NCBI GenBank assembly: GCA_900768755.1
Contig: CAAGDV010000027.1
Location: forward strand, 1 to 64,000
Length of the DNA: 64,000 nucleotides
Source of the DNA: Lachnospiraceae bacterium
GTDB taxonomy: Bacteria > Bacillota > Clostridia > Lachnospirales > Lachnospiraceae
Direction: 5' to 3'
The position numbers and the translations under genes are program-made. The notes beneath the pieces were generated by a model. The model saw nothing but the letters and a program-made list of their open reading frames with translations. It was not told the origin of the DNA and searched no databases. Positions 32,462-40,598 of this stretch are shown in pieces (within the stretch, counting starts at the first letter, position 1; the number at the start of each line of letters is the position of its first letter).

Positions 32462-33661
32462 TCAAACAAATACGCAAGAAACATTGCCAAAAACAATGAC
32501 ATCATCAGGTCTTAACGGGCACATTTCAAAACACGCCAGCTGGCGTCCGTTCACAAAAGTACCGTTGGTCGAATTCAGATCTTTCACATAGTAATTTTCG
32601 CCCTCTTTTGATATCCGGGCGTGCATCCTGCTGATTCCGTCGGCGTTGATTACGCAATCCGCCCTGTCCGCGCTACTTCCCACAATAAAAGAACTCTCGC
32701 CGATAACATATTTCCGGCTGCCGTTCTCATCCTCCCACTTAATGCAATGCGAAATCTTTACATCCTTTCCGCTAAGAATCATCGTAAGATTATTTGAATC
32801 TTCAACCGCTTTTTTGGGAATCTCAATCCTGACACTGCCTGTCTCATAAGGAATCTTACGTGGTCTGCTGACGATTGCCGTCAGACGCTCCTTATTCTTA
32901 CGGTACCAAAGGAAAAACACTCCTGCAATAACAACGCATACCGCGCAAACCGTCAGCGCCGTTATTTTACGGACCAGACCGATAACAATCGCAATCAGAA
33001 GAATTGCTATCCCCACAGGATACAGTAATTTTTTCCGGTCAAAAACCTCTCGTTCCTCACTCACGCGCTCCGGAATAACTTCGCTTATGCAGCTCGTCTC
33101 TTCCTCGATTACGCATACTGACTCTTCTTCGTTATTCTCTATCTCGAATATCTCCGACACATCCGTGCTCCCCGACATGATGCGCTTATATATCCCGTAT
33201 GCTGCCGTAACCGCTGCGCTGTCTTTGTGGCACACATTCCTGATCAGATACTCAAAGAGTTCCCGCACCTCTTCGTCAAAAGTCTTCTCTTTACCTGCGT
33301 AGTAGCAGAAAAGAAAATTTTTCCTCTCACTGTCGAGGAAGATTTTGTCTACCTCAAGGACCACATCATCCATACTCAAAAGATATTTTTCTGTGAGATA
33401 ATACAGGTTTTTGAGTGCCCCGGTCAGCCGGACAATGTCCGAATACATCCATTCTCTTCCTGAATACACCTCGTCAACACTTAACTTTGAAGATATGTCG
33501 TACATAAAATACACTGTATCGTTGACAGACCTCTCGCTGACGTGCAGAAGTTCCGGAATATCATTTTCCTCCACCATCCGCATCCGGTAGCCGGTCTCAT
33601 TTTCATGCGCCTGAATCCGCATATACGATGCCCTGGTTTCTCTGATATATGATACTTCCAT
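32462..33661 (-). CDS. FHA-domain membrane protein (DUF6382-FHA), last gene of Tad operon
   Basis: 399 residues. N-terminal ~180 residues form the DUF6382 domain often found with FHA, then two membrane segments (about 213-232 and 236-253), then a C-terminal FHA domain (FIVGSSADRADCVINADGIS, MHARISKEG, YVKDLNSTNGTFVNG) that binds phosphothreonine peptides. FHA proteins commonly regulate secretion systems through Ser/Thr kinases. It starts 2 nt after the TadE gene ends, with GGAGGG upstream, so it belongs to the pilus operon. Confidence 0.88.
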   Translation of the reverse strand: MEVSYIRETRASYMRIQAHENETGYRMRMVEENDIPELLHVSERSVNDTVYFMYDISSKLSVDEVYSGREWMYSDIVRLTGALKNLYYLTEKYLLSMDDVVLEVDKIFLDSERKNFLFCYYAGKEKTFDEEVRELFEYLIRNVCHKDSAAVTAAYGIYKRIMSGSTDVSEIFEIENNEEESVCVIEEETSCISEVIPERVSEEREVFDRKKLLYPVGIAILLIAIVIGLVRKITALTVCAVCVVIAGVFFLWYRKNKERLTAIVSRPRKIPYETGSVRIEIPKKAVEDSNNLTMILSGKDVKISHCIKWEDENGSRKYVIGESSFIVGSSADRADCVINADGISRMHARISKEGENYYVKDLNSTNGTFVNGRQLACFEMCPLRPDDVIVFGNVSCVFV

Positions 33662-33663
33662 AC

Positions 33664-34080
33664 TTACCCTCCTATGACCTGTACCGCCCGGCCTCCCGAA
33701 CGAACGCGCGTCGCATTACTTCCGCAGTCTATCACTTTATCAATCCCCGTTGTTGACAGACCCACCTCGTTTCCGAGGCGGTTTGAATTGTAATACAGCT
33801 GTACCCTGGCTGATATTGCGGCACGTTGCTGTCCCGCGTATACGTTGTCTTTACCAAGAACCGGCGATTCCGCAATACGCGTCGCATTAAGATTTTCGGT
33901 CTCGATGTCGTAGTAAAATGACTCCGACTCCAGATATCTTAAGCCTCCCATAATTTTGCCCACATCGCTAATAAGCGCATCATGCAGTCTGAAATCAAAC
34001 CTGATAAACATGATGACAATGATTGTAAATATCGGAAAAATAACGGCTGACTCCACCGTAAAACTACCATTTAACCGCAT
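33664..34080 (-). CDS. TadE-like pseudopilin
   Basis: 138 residues with the TadE-type N-terminus: short leader, then GSFTVESAVIFPIFTIIVIMF, where the Glu after the cleavage site (TVESA) is characteristic. Predicted minor pilin of the Tad pilus, processed by the prepilin peptidase next to it, whose gene it overlaps by 17 nt. Confidence 0.85.
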   Translation of the reverse strand: MRLNGSFTVESAVIFPIFTIIVIMFIRFDFRLHDALISDVGKIMGGLRYLESESFYYDIETENLNATRIAESPVLGKDNVYAGQQRAAISARVQLYYNSNRLGNEVGLSTTGIDKVIDCGSNATRVRSGGRAVQVIGG

Positions 34081-34510
34081 AAGTACCTCCTATCAGTTCC
34101 AGTCCCGTCATAGCAATATAGGTCCCAAGTATGTACGGCACAAAAGGAATTTTTGTCTTTAATTTTTTCTTTTTCACAAGAGCATATATTCCGCCGGATA
34201 TCCCGGCGACCGCCAGAGAAAAAAACAGAAGCCTTATGTTCTGCGAAAAACCGATATACAGACCCGCGCACGCAAAAATCAGGCAATCGCCGTAGCCTAT
34301 GCTCTCATGCGTCAGCAACGAATACACAAACATCGCGGCTCCGACGGCAACCCCGCCTAGCATTGAACCCACCGACTGCCCGTATCCCATGATATTCAGG
34401 ACAATTCCCGCTGCCAAAAACATCAAAATCCTTATCACTGAAACTTTCTTTTTCCTGATGTCGGACACTGTCTCTACCGCCAGCATCGCAATAACAAAAC
34501 CACTAGCCAT
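34064..34510 (-). CDS. A24-family prepilin peptidase-like protein (second copy)
   Basis: 148 residues, about five membrane helices. It has the GxGD motif of aspartic prepilin peptidases (IGYGDCLIF) and the upstream Asp in ETVSDIRKKK. It is distinct from the CpaA/TadV-like peptidase at 44656. Tad loci with two A24 peptidases may use one for Flp and one for TadE/F-type pseudopilins. It sits between two TadE-like genes, which supports the second role. Confidence 0.85.
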   Translation of the reverse strand: MASGFVIAMLAVETVSDIRKKKVSVIRILMFLAAGIVLNIMGYGQSVGSMLGGVAVGAAMFVYSLLTHESIGYGDCLIFACAGLYIGFSQNIRLLFFSLAVAGISGGIYALVKKKKLKTKIPFVPYILGTYIAMTGLELIGGTYAVKW

Positions 34511-34511
34511 T

Positions 34512-35384
34512 TTAATCCTCCCTCGCGTTACATTTACTGCATATCGGATAGTTCTTTTCCGCCTCTTCTTTGGAAATGCACATATAATTTTTTATGAGAC
34601 TGCGACACGTCCTGTCCACATGGTATTTGGTTCCGTACTCGGTTATGTATACGGTTGCAGTCAAATTCGGCGCAGTTTTGGTACAGATTGAGCATGGTGA
34701 ATATGAATGCATCGCGCCGCTCATCTTTGTCTGCTGTACCTTGACCTCCAGATATGTACAGTCGCGGTGCGTGTGATACACACTTCCGTGAGGCGTCATA
34801 TACACATACTCCTCATCCCATGATACGTTCCCGCTCTCACCGGGTTCCCAGGTGTGGCACCTCGCCCGAGCGCTCATATTGATTGCCGCAATTCCCAGAA
34901 AATCAAATGGAACTTTTATTTTGTACTTAATCAGCACATCAAACATTCGCTCCTCGGGCATCGGAGTCCATCCGAGTCTTATTCCCCGGCTTCCGCCCAC
35001 CACAATGGATTTGTCGAGAAAATCTCTTCCCACTTCATCTATAACGGCGTATTTAATGTATTCCTCCTGCAGAATCTCCTCTACCGTCTCGGATGCGTCC
35101 GCCAGCGAAAGGTAATATGAGTATCCCGCGGTCTTCATCGCCTGATTGTAAAGCGCTTTCTGCACCCTCACCTGAATCTGAATTGCCAGAATTATGCATA
35201 AAAGGGCAGTCAGGCACATAATAAACAGCGGAATTACCATTGCCGCCTCCGTTGTCAGACTGCCCTCCGCCAGAGAGAAGGTGGCGTAAGGCGCCTTTTT
35301 TGACATTCTTTTTAACTTAATATGTTTTTTGGGGGGATTATATTTCATATTTTCTGCTATAAAATTTTTTATCAAAAAAGGCAT
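34512..35384 (-). CDS. TadE/F-like pilus assembly protein with large C-terminal part
   Basis: 290 residues. A TadE-type segment SLTTEAAMVIPLFIMCLTAL lies at about residues 42-61. The following domain ends in two Cys-rich units: YHTHRDCTYLEV ... SPCSICTK and YHVDRTCRSLIK ... PICSKCN, which look like paired metal-binding or disulfide knuckles. ATG at 35384 has GGTGG 6 nt before it. The long N-terminal leader before the Glu is typical for TadE proteins. Confidence 0.8.
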   Translation of the reverse strand: MPFLIKNFIAENMKYNPPKKHIKLKRMSKKAPYATFSLAEGSLTTEAAMVIPLFIMCLTALLCIILAIQIQVRVQKALYNQAMKTAGYSYYLSLADASETVEEILQEEYIKYAVIDEVGRDFLDKSIVVGGSRGIRLGWTPMPEERMFDVLIKYKIKVPFDFLGIAAINMSARARCHTWEPGESGNVSWDEEYVYMTPHGSVYHTHRDCTYLEVKVQQTKMSGAMHSYSPCSICTKTAPNLTATVYITEYGTKYHVDRTCRSLIKNYMCISKEEAEKNYPICSKCNARED

Positions 35385-35405
35385 CTTACACCACCTTTCC
35401 TCGCA

Positions 35406-37427
35406 CTAATATGCATACACGGCGCGTTGGGAGTACTCCTTGTCCCATCCCGGAACAACATAATTGCACGCTATCTCAACCGCATATACCTGAGTAAAAA
35501 AACGAAAGCTTTTGTGTCCTTTTGAAACCATACTCATCTCAACAAGATCCATCGTGTACGCCGCTTTTTTGCCGTCCGATTCCATATAGAGAAACAGCCG
35601 CAAAAAGTCCTCATAGTCAAAACCGTTTCTCACTCCGTCGTTCTTGTCCGCCGCGAAATCGCAGTTCAAAAGATTTTCAAGCGTAAGCTTCCACGTATCC
35701 TTGGTCTTTTTCACTCCGAGCTTCCCGCCGTCCAAAAGAATGCGCACATCTGACAATGCCTCCGCGTACGCCCACTCGTACATAAGGGTGTACTGGGTCA
35801 GCCTGATAAGAGGTTCAATGCCGCTTGCACCCACTAGCATTGCGGCAAGCGCGTACGCTGATTCTTTTTTCTCGCTGTCCGTAAGCAGGTACAGCATATT
35901 GACGCCGCTTCTTAATGTGGCAATCGCCAGCACGGTCTCCAAAAGATTGGTCGAATCCTTCTGGTTTCCGAAAAGAATGTACTCAACCTCGTAGTCCAGC
36001 ACCGCCCCATTCTCTCCGTCAAGGAATGTGTTAAAATGGTCAAAAACATACTCCGAATAGATTATCTTCTTGGCCAGTCCCATATCCGGGGCATTTTTGT
36101 AATTGCACACGGAGGATGCCCGCGCCGGTGGTTTGCCCATGCTCCGCTTTGAGGCGTCGACATCTTTTGGCAGAACAATGCTTAGAACCCCGTCCTCCAT
36201 GAAATCCATGATCTTATCAAGAATATCAGTATTGTCGTCATTACTTTTCATCAGGTGCTCGTAATTAATAACCAGATCTGAAATGTCAAAATCGTATAAC
36301 AGCGTAAAGAGCCGGTCAAAACAGATTCTCGTAAAACGGTCATCTGAGTCAAATTTCATTTTCCTGCTCAAATCCTTAATATCAAGAACCAATGACCTGT
36401 TTCTTAATATGCTTTCAAAGATTTTATAAACGTCACATATTTCCTCCGCCATAACCTCGTCATAGGCCTCAAGTTTATCCACTTCTTTACTTAGTTCCTC
36501 GAATACCTCGGAATCAATTATGCCGGCATATCCGGCTATGTGCTCTTTGGCCTGCCTCAGGTTGCTTTTCAAAGTATTGGAGGATATGACTGTTTCAATT
36601 GCAACATCATATGCCGCATTAAGTGCATCAAACTCATTATCAATTATTATTCTGAATTCTCTGAAGTACCCTTGGGCTTTGGCAATATTTCCTATTTCAT
36701 AGCACTCCTTCGACTGACGAAGAATCGAGAGCGGATCTACTACATTTACCCTTACCATATCCGCAACCGGCTGACAGTTGATTTTCAGTTCGGATGCCGT
36801 AGGTAAAATCTTTAACGCCATTTTTTTGACAAAATTGTCCATGGGCTTTAGGTTGTTTACATCAATACCTTTTTTAGGACATTGCACTCCGTCAATAACC
36901 TCCACCAAAAGCCGTGCCTGCCTGTTAATCGACACAATCGCCGAAGTACATTCCGTTATCTCATCGTTAATCTCGCTGACTGCTTTTGCTTCCTCCGACT
37001 GCGAATTTATCTGCAGAAAATCCGCTGCAAGGTCGATAACCTTGGCATATTTTTCATAATCCACCACCATGTCATACCACAGCACGCCACCCTCATCCGT
37101 AACCCGGTAAAGCCCTGTGACATCGACACCTTTTAGCGTCGCTCCGTTCAGATTGTACGACATATAGTTGGCTGTTTTAGCAGCTATCGCATCCTCATCC
37201 GGCATTATTCCGCCCATTCTTCCGTCAAAACTAAGTATTCCGTACTCCGAAAAAAGCTCCGCATTGTACTCGGAAAATACCGAGTCAAGCGCCATTGAGG
37301 CGGCGCAGCCGACATACACTTTGGCAGCATTCACACGCGCCGAGACAATGGTCGCGCTAACCACGGACACCAAAAGCAAAAAAATCATACCTGAAAATAA
37401 AGTTATACTTCCTACCGCTTTTCTCAC
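35406..37427 (-). CDS. DUF5702 Tad-locus protein
   Basis: 673 residues starting with GTG (complement of 37425-37427), led by AGGAGG. The N-terminus (VGSITLFSGMIFLLLVSVVS) is TadG-like: one helix with pilin-type start, then a long helical extracytoplasmic domain. DUF5702 proteins accompany Tad operons in Clostridia and probably are structural or anchoring parts of the pilus machine. Directly behind the interrupted pilin gene, 8 nt from its stop. Confidence 0.82.
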   Translation of the reverse strand: MRKAVGSITLFSGMIFLLLVSVVSATIVSARVNAAKVYVGCAASMALDSVFSEYNAELFSEYGILSFDGRMGGIMPDEDAIAAKTANYMSYNLNGATLKGVDVTGLYRVTDEGGVLWYDMVVDYEKYAKVIDLAADFLQINSQSEEAKAVSEINDEITECTSAIVSINRQARLLVEVIDGVQCPKKGIDVNNLKPMDNFVKKMALKILPTASELKINCQPVADMVRVNVVDPLSILRQSKECYEIGNIAKAQGYFREFRIIIDNEFDALNAAYDVAIETVISSNTLKSNLRQAKEHIAGYAGIIDSEVFEELSKEVDKLEAYDEVMAEEICDVYKIFESILRNRSLVLDIKDLSRKMKFDSDDRFTRICFDRLFTLLYDFDISDLVINYEHLMKSNDDNTDILDKIMDFMEDGVLSIVLPKDVDASKRSMGKPPARASSVCNYKNAPDMGLAKKIIYSEYVFDHFNTFLDGENGAVLDYEVEYILFGNQKDSTNLLETVLAIATLRSGVNMLYLLTDSEKKESAYALAAMLVGASGIEPLIRLTQYTLMYEWAYAEALSDVRILLDGGKLGVKKTKDTWKLTLENLLNCDFAADKNDGVRNGFDYEDFLRLFLYMESDGKKAAYTMDLVEMSMVSKGHKSFRFFTQVYAVEIACNYVVPGWDKEYSQRAVYAY

Positions 37428-37435
37428 CTGACCTC

Positions 37436-37532
37436 CTATATCTTGTTAACGCCGCTGGAAATCGTTCTGAAAATTCTGTCCACGATATCTATAATCTGAT
37501 TTTTAAATATGAGGACCAGGCCCACAAGAACT
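37436..37532 (-). pseudogene. 3' part of the split Flp1-type pilin gene
   Basis: Read on the minus strand from 37532 the frame gives VLVGLVLIFK, then a run of six A (complement of 37501-37506 region) shifts it; with five A it continues NQIIDIVDRIFRTISSG and VNKI before TAG at 37436-37438. This is the C-terminal half of a Flp1-like pilin. The N-terminal half is at 40516-40588, beyond the inserted element. Both the insertion and the one-base shift break it. Confidence 0.8.
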
Positions 37533-37540
37533 ACCAAAAA

Positions 37541-38381
37541 CTTCTTAGCCCACCTCGGGAACAAAGCAAATCCCTATGTTAAACATAATCTACATTGTAT
37601 TTCACAATTATCTATCATCAATAATCAATATCTCCCCGGATGGATAAAAACCAAAAAATGACGTCAGATTGACAGCATATAGTGGCATCAAAATGACATC
37701 ACATATTTATCTATCCAATCTGACTTTACCCTAAAAATTATATCCATCCCGTTCGCCATCGTTACCGATGACGAAGCAATTTTGCCCCGATGCAAACCTC
37801 AATACCTGCATCCAAATTTACACACCGGCTGCAATATTGGACACATCACGGCAAAATCGCAAACCCACCATCAGCAGAATTTACGCATTAGTGGGATTGG
37901 AAGTTTCACCCTTGAAACGACCATCCAATCCCACTTTTTATTTATCTGCTGATAGGCAAGCTTCCCATTCTGAGTACCCACTTCTTACGAAGTGACTCGA
38001 ATGGTCGCTTGCCAGGGCTAGCCCTCGGGACCCAGTTAAGGCTTTCAGCCCTAACAACCTGAGCACATCTTCCAACGGAATAGGAAATTGCACCACAAAA
38101 CGCACTCCCTATTCCTTATGTAAGATTAGGAGCTTTGCCCCTGCACCCCACCAACAGGGCTTTGCCCTTTTGGATTACCCTTCCGTTATGAAATGGATAG
38201 GAAACACTGCAACTTCATAACGGATTTGTTTGCTACAAGCGAAAGGAGATGATAGCTTACTTTATAGAAGATGATGGAGCATTTCACTTTGAAGATGATA
38301 CATGGCAGTTGCAGATGAAACCAAAGATATGCGTCACAATAAGGATGCACTTATTAAAGCACACAAAGGAGGTTGGAACTA
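37541..38381 (+). other. Non-coding left arm of the element
   Basis: About 840 bp without a convincing gene. It contains a 9-bp inverted repeat (GTCAGATTG at 37663-37671, CAATCTGAC at 37716-37724), a strong terminator at 37891-37939, a palindrome GGGCTAGCCC near 38015, and G/C-rich repeats of the form GGGCTTTGCCC (38130-38170). A 58-codon frame (38249-38425) and a 26-codon frame (38302-38382, ending KAHKGGWN, stop overlapping the next ATG) lie just before the DUF6262 gene; the latter could be the tail of a lost TnpB-like gene. Confidence 0.5.
37891..37939 (+). terminator. Terminator inside the element
   Basis: GTGGGATTGGA (37891-37901) pairs with TCCAATCCCAC (37924-37934), with an inner GTTTC/GAAAC hairpin, then TTTTT. 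No gene is seen directly upstream, so it may end a short RNA or shield the element from read-through. Confidence 0.75.
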
Positions 38382-38759
38382 ATGGCAAATTATACGGAAA
38401 TGGTAAATTCAAGAAAAAAGGTTAGCGAGGACCTCACAAATCTCGCCCTGCAGGTAATAAATGAAATGGTTACTGACGGAGAGGTTGTAAGTGTGAAAAC
38501 GCTTGTAGAACGCACCGGCTGTTCAAGAGATTTCTTCTACAAAAATGCGGAAGTAAATGAAGCTCTAAGACAAGCCCAAGAGCTACAGACCGGCAAGGTA
38601 TTTATGTCAAAACAAAAGGTTGTTCTTGATAAGGCACTACAAGCAGAAAATCAAATGCTTAAACAGAAACTTAAAAAAGTAGAAGCTGAAAGAGACTACT
38701 TCAAGAAACTTTATGAAGAGAAGAACTCTAACGAGTTTGATTACATCAACAATTTATAA
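38382..38759 (+). CDS. DUF6262 / Tn554 TnpC-like protein
   Basis: 125 residues, the same length as Tn554 TnpC. An N-terminal helix-turn-helix-like part (ALQVINEMVTDGEVVSVKTL, VERTGCSRDFFYKN) is followed by a long coiled coil (LQAENQMLKQKLKKVEAERDYFKKLYEEK; heptads visible from about residue 78). TnpC guides insertion orientation and frequency of Tn554 together with TnpA/TnpB. ATG at 38382 is chosen for its AGGAGG 9 nt upstream; an earlier TTG is in frame. First gene of the element's plus-strand unit. Confidence 0.75.
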   Translation: MANYTEMVNSRKKVSEDLTNLALQVINEMVTDGEVVSVKTLVERTGCSRDFFYKNAEVNEALRQAQELQTGKVFMSKQKVVLDKALQAENQMLKQKLKKVEAERDYFKKLYEEKNSNEFDYINNL

Positions 38760-38780
38760 AAGAAAGAGAGGATTTTATTT

Positions 38781-39698
38781 ATGAGTCAATTATTTATCGG
38801 CGTAGACGTAGGCTACGGAAACACAAAAACACCACACACTGTATTTTCAAGCGGAGTAAAAAGACACGCTACAAAACCACCAATCAATTCAATGGTGGTA
38901 GAAACCAATGGAGGCTACTATTCAGTAAATCACTCCAAGAGTACTATTCAGGAATCCAAAACAACCAACGAGGATATGCTTATTCTCACATACGCTGCTA
39001 TCGCAGAAGAAATGAAAAGAGAAGGTATCACAAGAGCAGATATCCACCTTGGCGTTGGCGTTCCTCTTACACGTATGGGAGCAGAAAAAGAGGCTATGCT
39101 TGAGTACTACAAAAAGAATTGTAGTCCGGTCTTCAAATACGAAGATGTAACCTATAGCATCCACTTCCTTAGTGTAAATGTATACCCACAGGGCTACGCA
39201 GCTGTAGCAGGATTTCTTCAAAGCCTTGGTAAGTTAGCACTTGTTATTGATATCGGAAGTTGGACAATCGACATCTTACCTATCAAAGAGGGCAGACCGG
39301 ACTTAAGCAAATGCACAAGCTTATCTATGGGTACTATCACTTGTATGCACAAAATCAACGAGGAACTCAGAGCACAATTCAATAATGAAGTTGATGAAGT
39401 GCTCCTTAAGGATGTAATGATTACCGGTACAAGCACTGATTTACCACCAAAGTATTTAACTGTTATCCAGCAGGGAATCAATACTTACGTGGATGAAATC
39501 ATGGGTAGCTTAAGAGCACTTAAATTCAACCTTGATACTACAAGACTTGTCTTTATCGGCGGTGGAGCAACTATCATCAGACACTTCTTGGATGCAAAGA
39601 AATATCCAATGGCAACAGTTCTTGATGATGTACATATCAACGCTAAAGGATATGAAAGCCTTATGAGAAGACAAGTTCAGACTGGAGGCTTGAAGTAA
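38781..39698 (+). CDS. parM: ParM/StbA-family actin-like partition ATPase
   Basis: 305 residues. Actin-fold motifs: phosphate 1 FIGVDVGYGNTK, phosphate 2 LVIDIGSWTIDIL, adenosine motif LVFIGGGATIIRHF, and the connecting LSMGTITCMHKINEEL. ParM polymerises into filaments that push plasmid copies apart. It follows the DUF6262 gene by 21 nt and overlaps the ParR-like gene by one base (TAATG), the usual parM-parR order. Its presence on a chromosomal insertion suggests that the element comes from, or can exist as, a circular molecule. Confidence 0.9.
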   Translation: MSQLFIGVDVGYGNTKTPHTVFSSGVKRHATKPPINSMVVETNGGYYSVNHSKSTIQESKTTNEDMLILTYAAIAEEMKREGITRADIHLGVGVPLTRMGAEKEAMLEYYKKNCSPVFKYEDVTYSIHFLSVNVYPQGYAAVAGFLQSLGKLALVIDIGSWTIDILPIKEGRPDLSKCTSLSMGTITCMHKINEELRAQFNNEVDEVLLKDVMITGTSTDLPPKYLTVIQQGINTYVDEIMGSLRALKFNLDTTRLVFIGGGATIIRHFLDAKKYPMATVLDDVHINAKGYESLMRRQVQTGGLK

Positions 39699-40045
39699 TG
39701 GATATCACAAGAAAGACCATTCGCTTCTATGATTCTGACAAGGACAAAGTTGCACTTGAGGCGTTAAACAATTATGCCGACTATGGTTTTTCTAGTGCCA
39801 ATGATATGGTAGTTGGTGCCTTGTATGAACTTGCAAGGCATCACTCACCGGGCATATCAGATATCACACCTAATGAGTTAGCTGACATGATAGCTGAACG
39901 ACTTAGCGGTAAACTTCACGTAGTACAAGCGGCTGATACTACAACTGCAACTACTACACCGGCAACTTATTCTGTGGAGTCACTTGATATAGTGCAAGAT
40001 GATAGCGGACTGGATGATGCATTAGACTTTATAAATAGTTTTTAG
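39698..40045 (+). CDS. ParR-like partition adaptor
   Basis: 115 residues. N-terminal ribbon-helix-helix-like region (KTIRFYDSDKDKVALEALNN, YADYGFSSANDMVVGAL) as in ParR DNA-binding domains, then a Thr-rich linker and a short acidic C-terminal tail (LDDALDFINSF) suited to bind the end of a ParM filament. Starts within the parM stop codon and has GGAGG upstream. A centromere-like set of iterons is not obvious, although the repeats before DUF6262 may serve. Confidence 0.72.
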   Translation: MDITRKTIRFYDSDKDKVALEALNNYADYGFSSANDMVVGALYELARHHSPGISDITPNELADMIAERLSGKLHVVQAADTTTATTTPATYSVESLDIVQDDSGLDDALDFINSF

Positions 40046-40100
40046 GAAGGTGGATTACATTTTGGTTACACACGTAAGAAGTCCTGCATAGGACACAGAT

Positions 40101-40388
40101 TTACTTATTCTCCCACTTGCGGAGCCTTTGGTATTGGTCATGGGATTTAATTGATTTCACACTTTGAGCAACCTTATAGCATTGCCAGTGTCTATGATAA
40201 TAAGGTTGTCCCGGATGCTTATGATAGACAACAATTGGATAGTCACACATCAAGAAGCTTGTCTTCTTAATTATCCAATAGTCTTTGCTACACTTGCTTT
40301 GAATCTCTACAAAGTTCTCTTCTGAGACATAGCGTAGCACCTTGAAGTAATGGTTATTTATGTAGCTTAGTTCTTTCTTGGTAAACAT
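40101..40388 (-). CDS. Unknown small basic protein of the element
   Basis: 95 residues, Lys/Tyr/His-rich, with several Trp and Cys (CSKDYWIIKKTSFLMC, YYHRHWQCYKVAQSVKSIK). ATG at 40386-40388 has GAAAGGAG 7 nt upstream, so it is real coding. No domain recognised; the composition suggests nucleic-acid binding. It is convergent with the parM-parR unit. Confidence 0.65.
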   Translation of the reverse strand: MFTKKELSYINNHYFKVLRYVSEENFVEIQSKCSKDYWIIKKTSFLMCDYPIVVYHKHPGQPYYHRHWQCYKVAQSVKSIKSHDQYQRLRKWENK

Positions 40389-40515
40389 AGTGAACTCCTT
40401 TCTCTGATTAATACTGTATGGAGATAGAACTGATTGATAGATGGATGGATGGATATATTCCTACCATAGATAAGGTATTAACTTAATATATATGTAGAAG
40501 AGGTACAGTGATTAT

Positions 40516-40588
40516 CCACAATAATCAGGATGACCTCCACAACTCCCATTCCGTCCTCTTCTTTCCAAAAATTTCTCAAATTTCTCAT
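40516..40588 (-). pseudogene. 5' part of the split Flp1-type pilin gene
   Basis: ATG at 40586-40588 with GGAGGAG 5 nt upstream starts MRNLRNFWKEEDGMGVVEVILIIV, given here as MRNLRNFWKEEDGMG then VVEVILIIV: the Flp1-like pilin start with its processing-site Gly-x-x-x-Glu. After 24 codons the sequence enters the inserted element and stops at codon 36. It lies directly behind the TadC-like gene (10 nt). Confidence 0.85.
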
Positions 40589-40598
40589 ACTTCTCCTC

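Larger units (their letters stand above)
37533..40515 (+). mobile_element. 2.98-kb element inserted in the Tad pilin gene
   Basis: The pilin halves at 40516-40588 and 37436-37532 join to a normal Flp1 protein if this stretch is removed, sharing at most one G, so ends are fixed within about a base. The element has no clear terminal inverted repeats and no target duplication. It carries, on the opposite strand to the operon, a DUF6262/TnpC-like gene, a ParM actin, a ParR-like gene, and one divergent unknown gene. DUF6262 and the lack of repeats are features of Tn554-family elements, but the two tyrosine recombinases TnpA and TnpB are missing. Thus it is either a deletion relic or a non-autonomous element. 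Confidence 0.82.

Noticed and set aside
37768..37995. 75-codon plus-strand ORF in the element's left arm
   Set aside because: It spans a strong terminator hairpin (37891-37939) and has no ribosome site.
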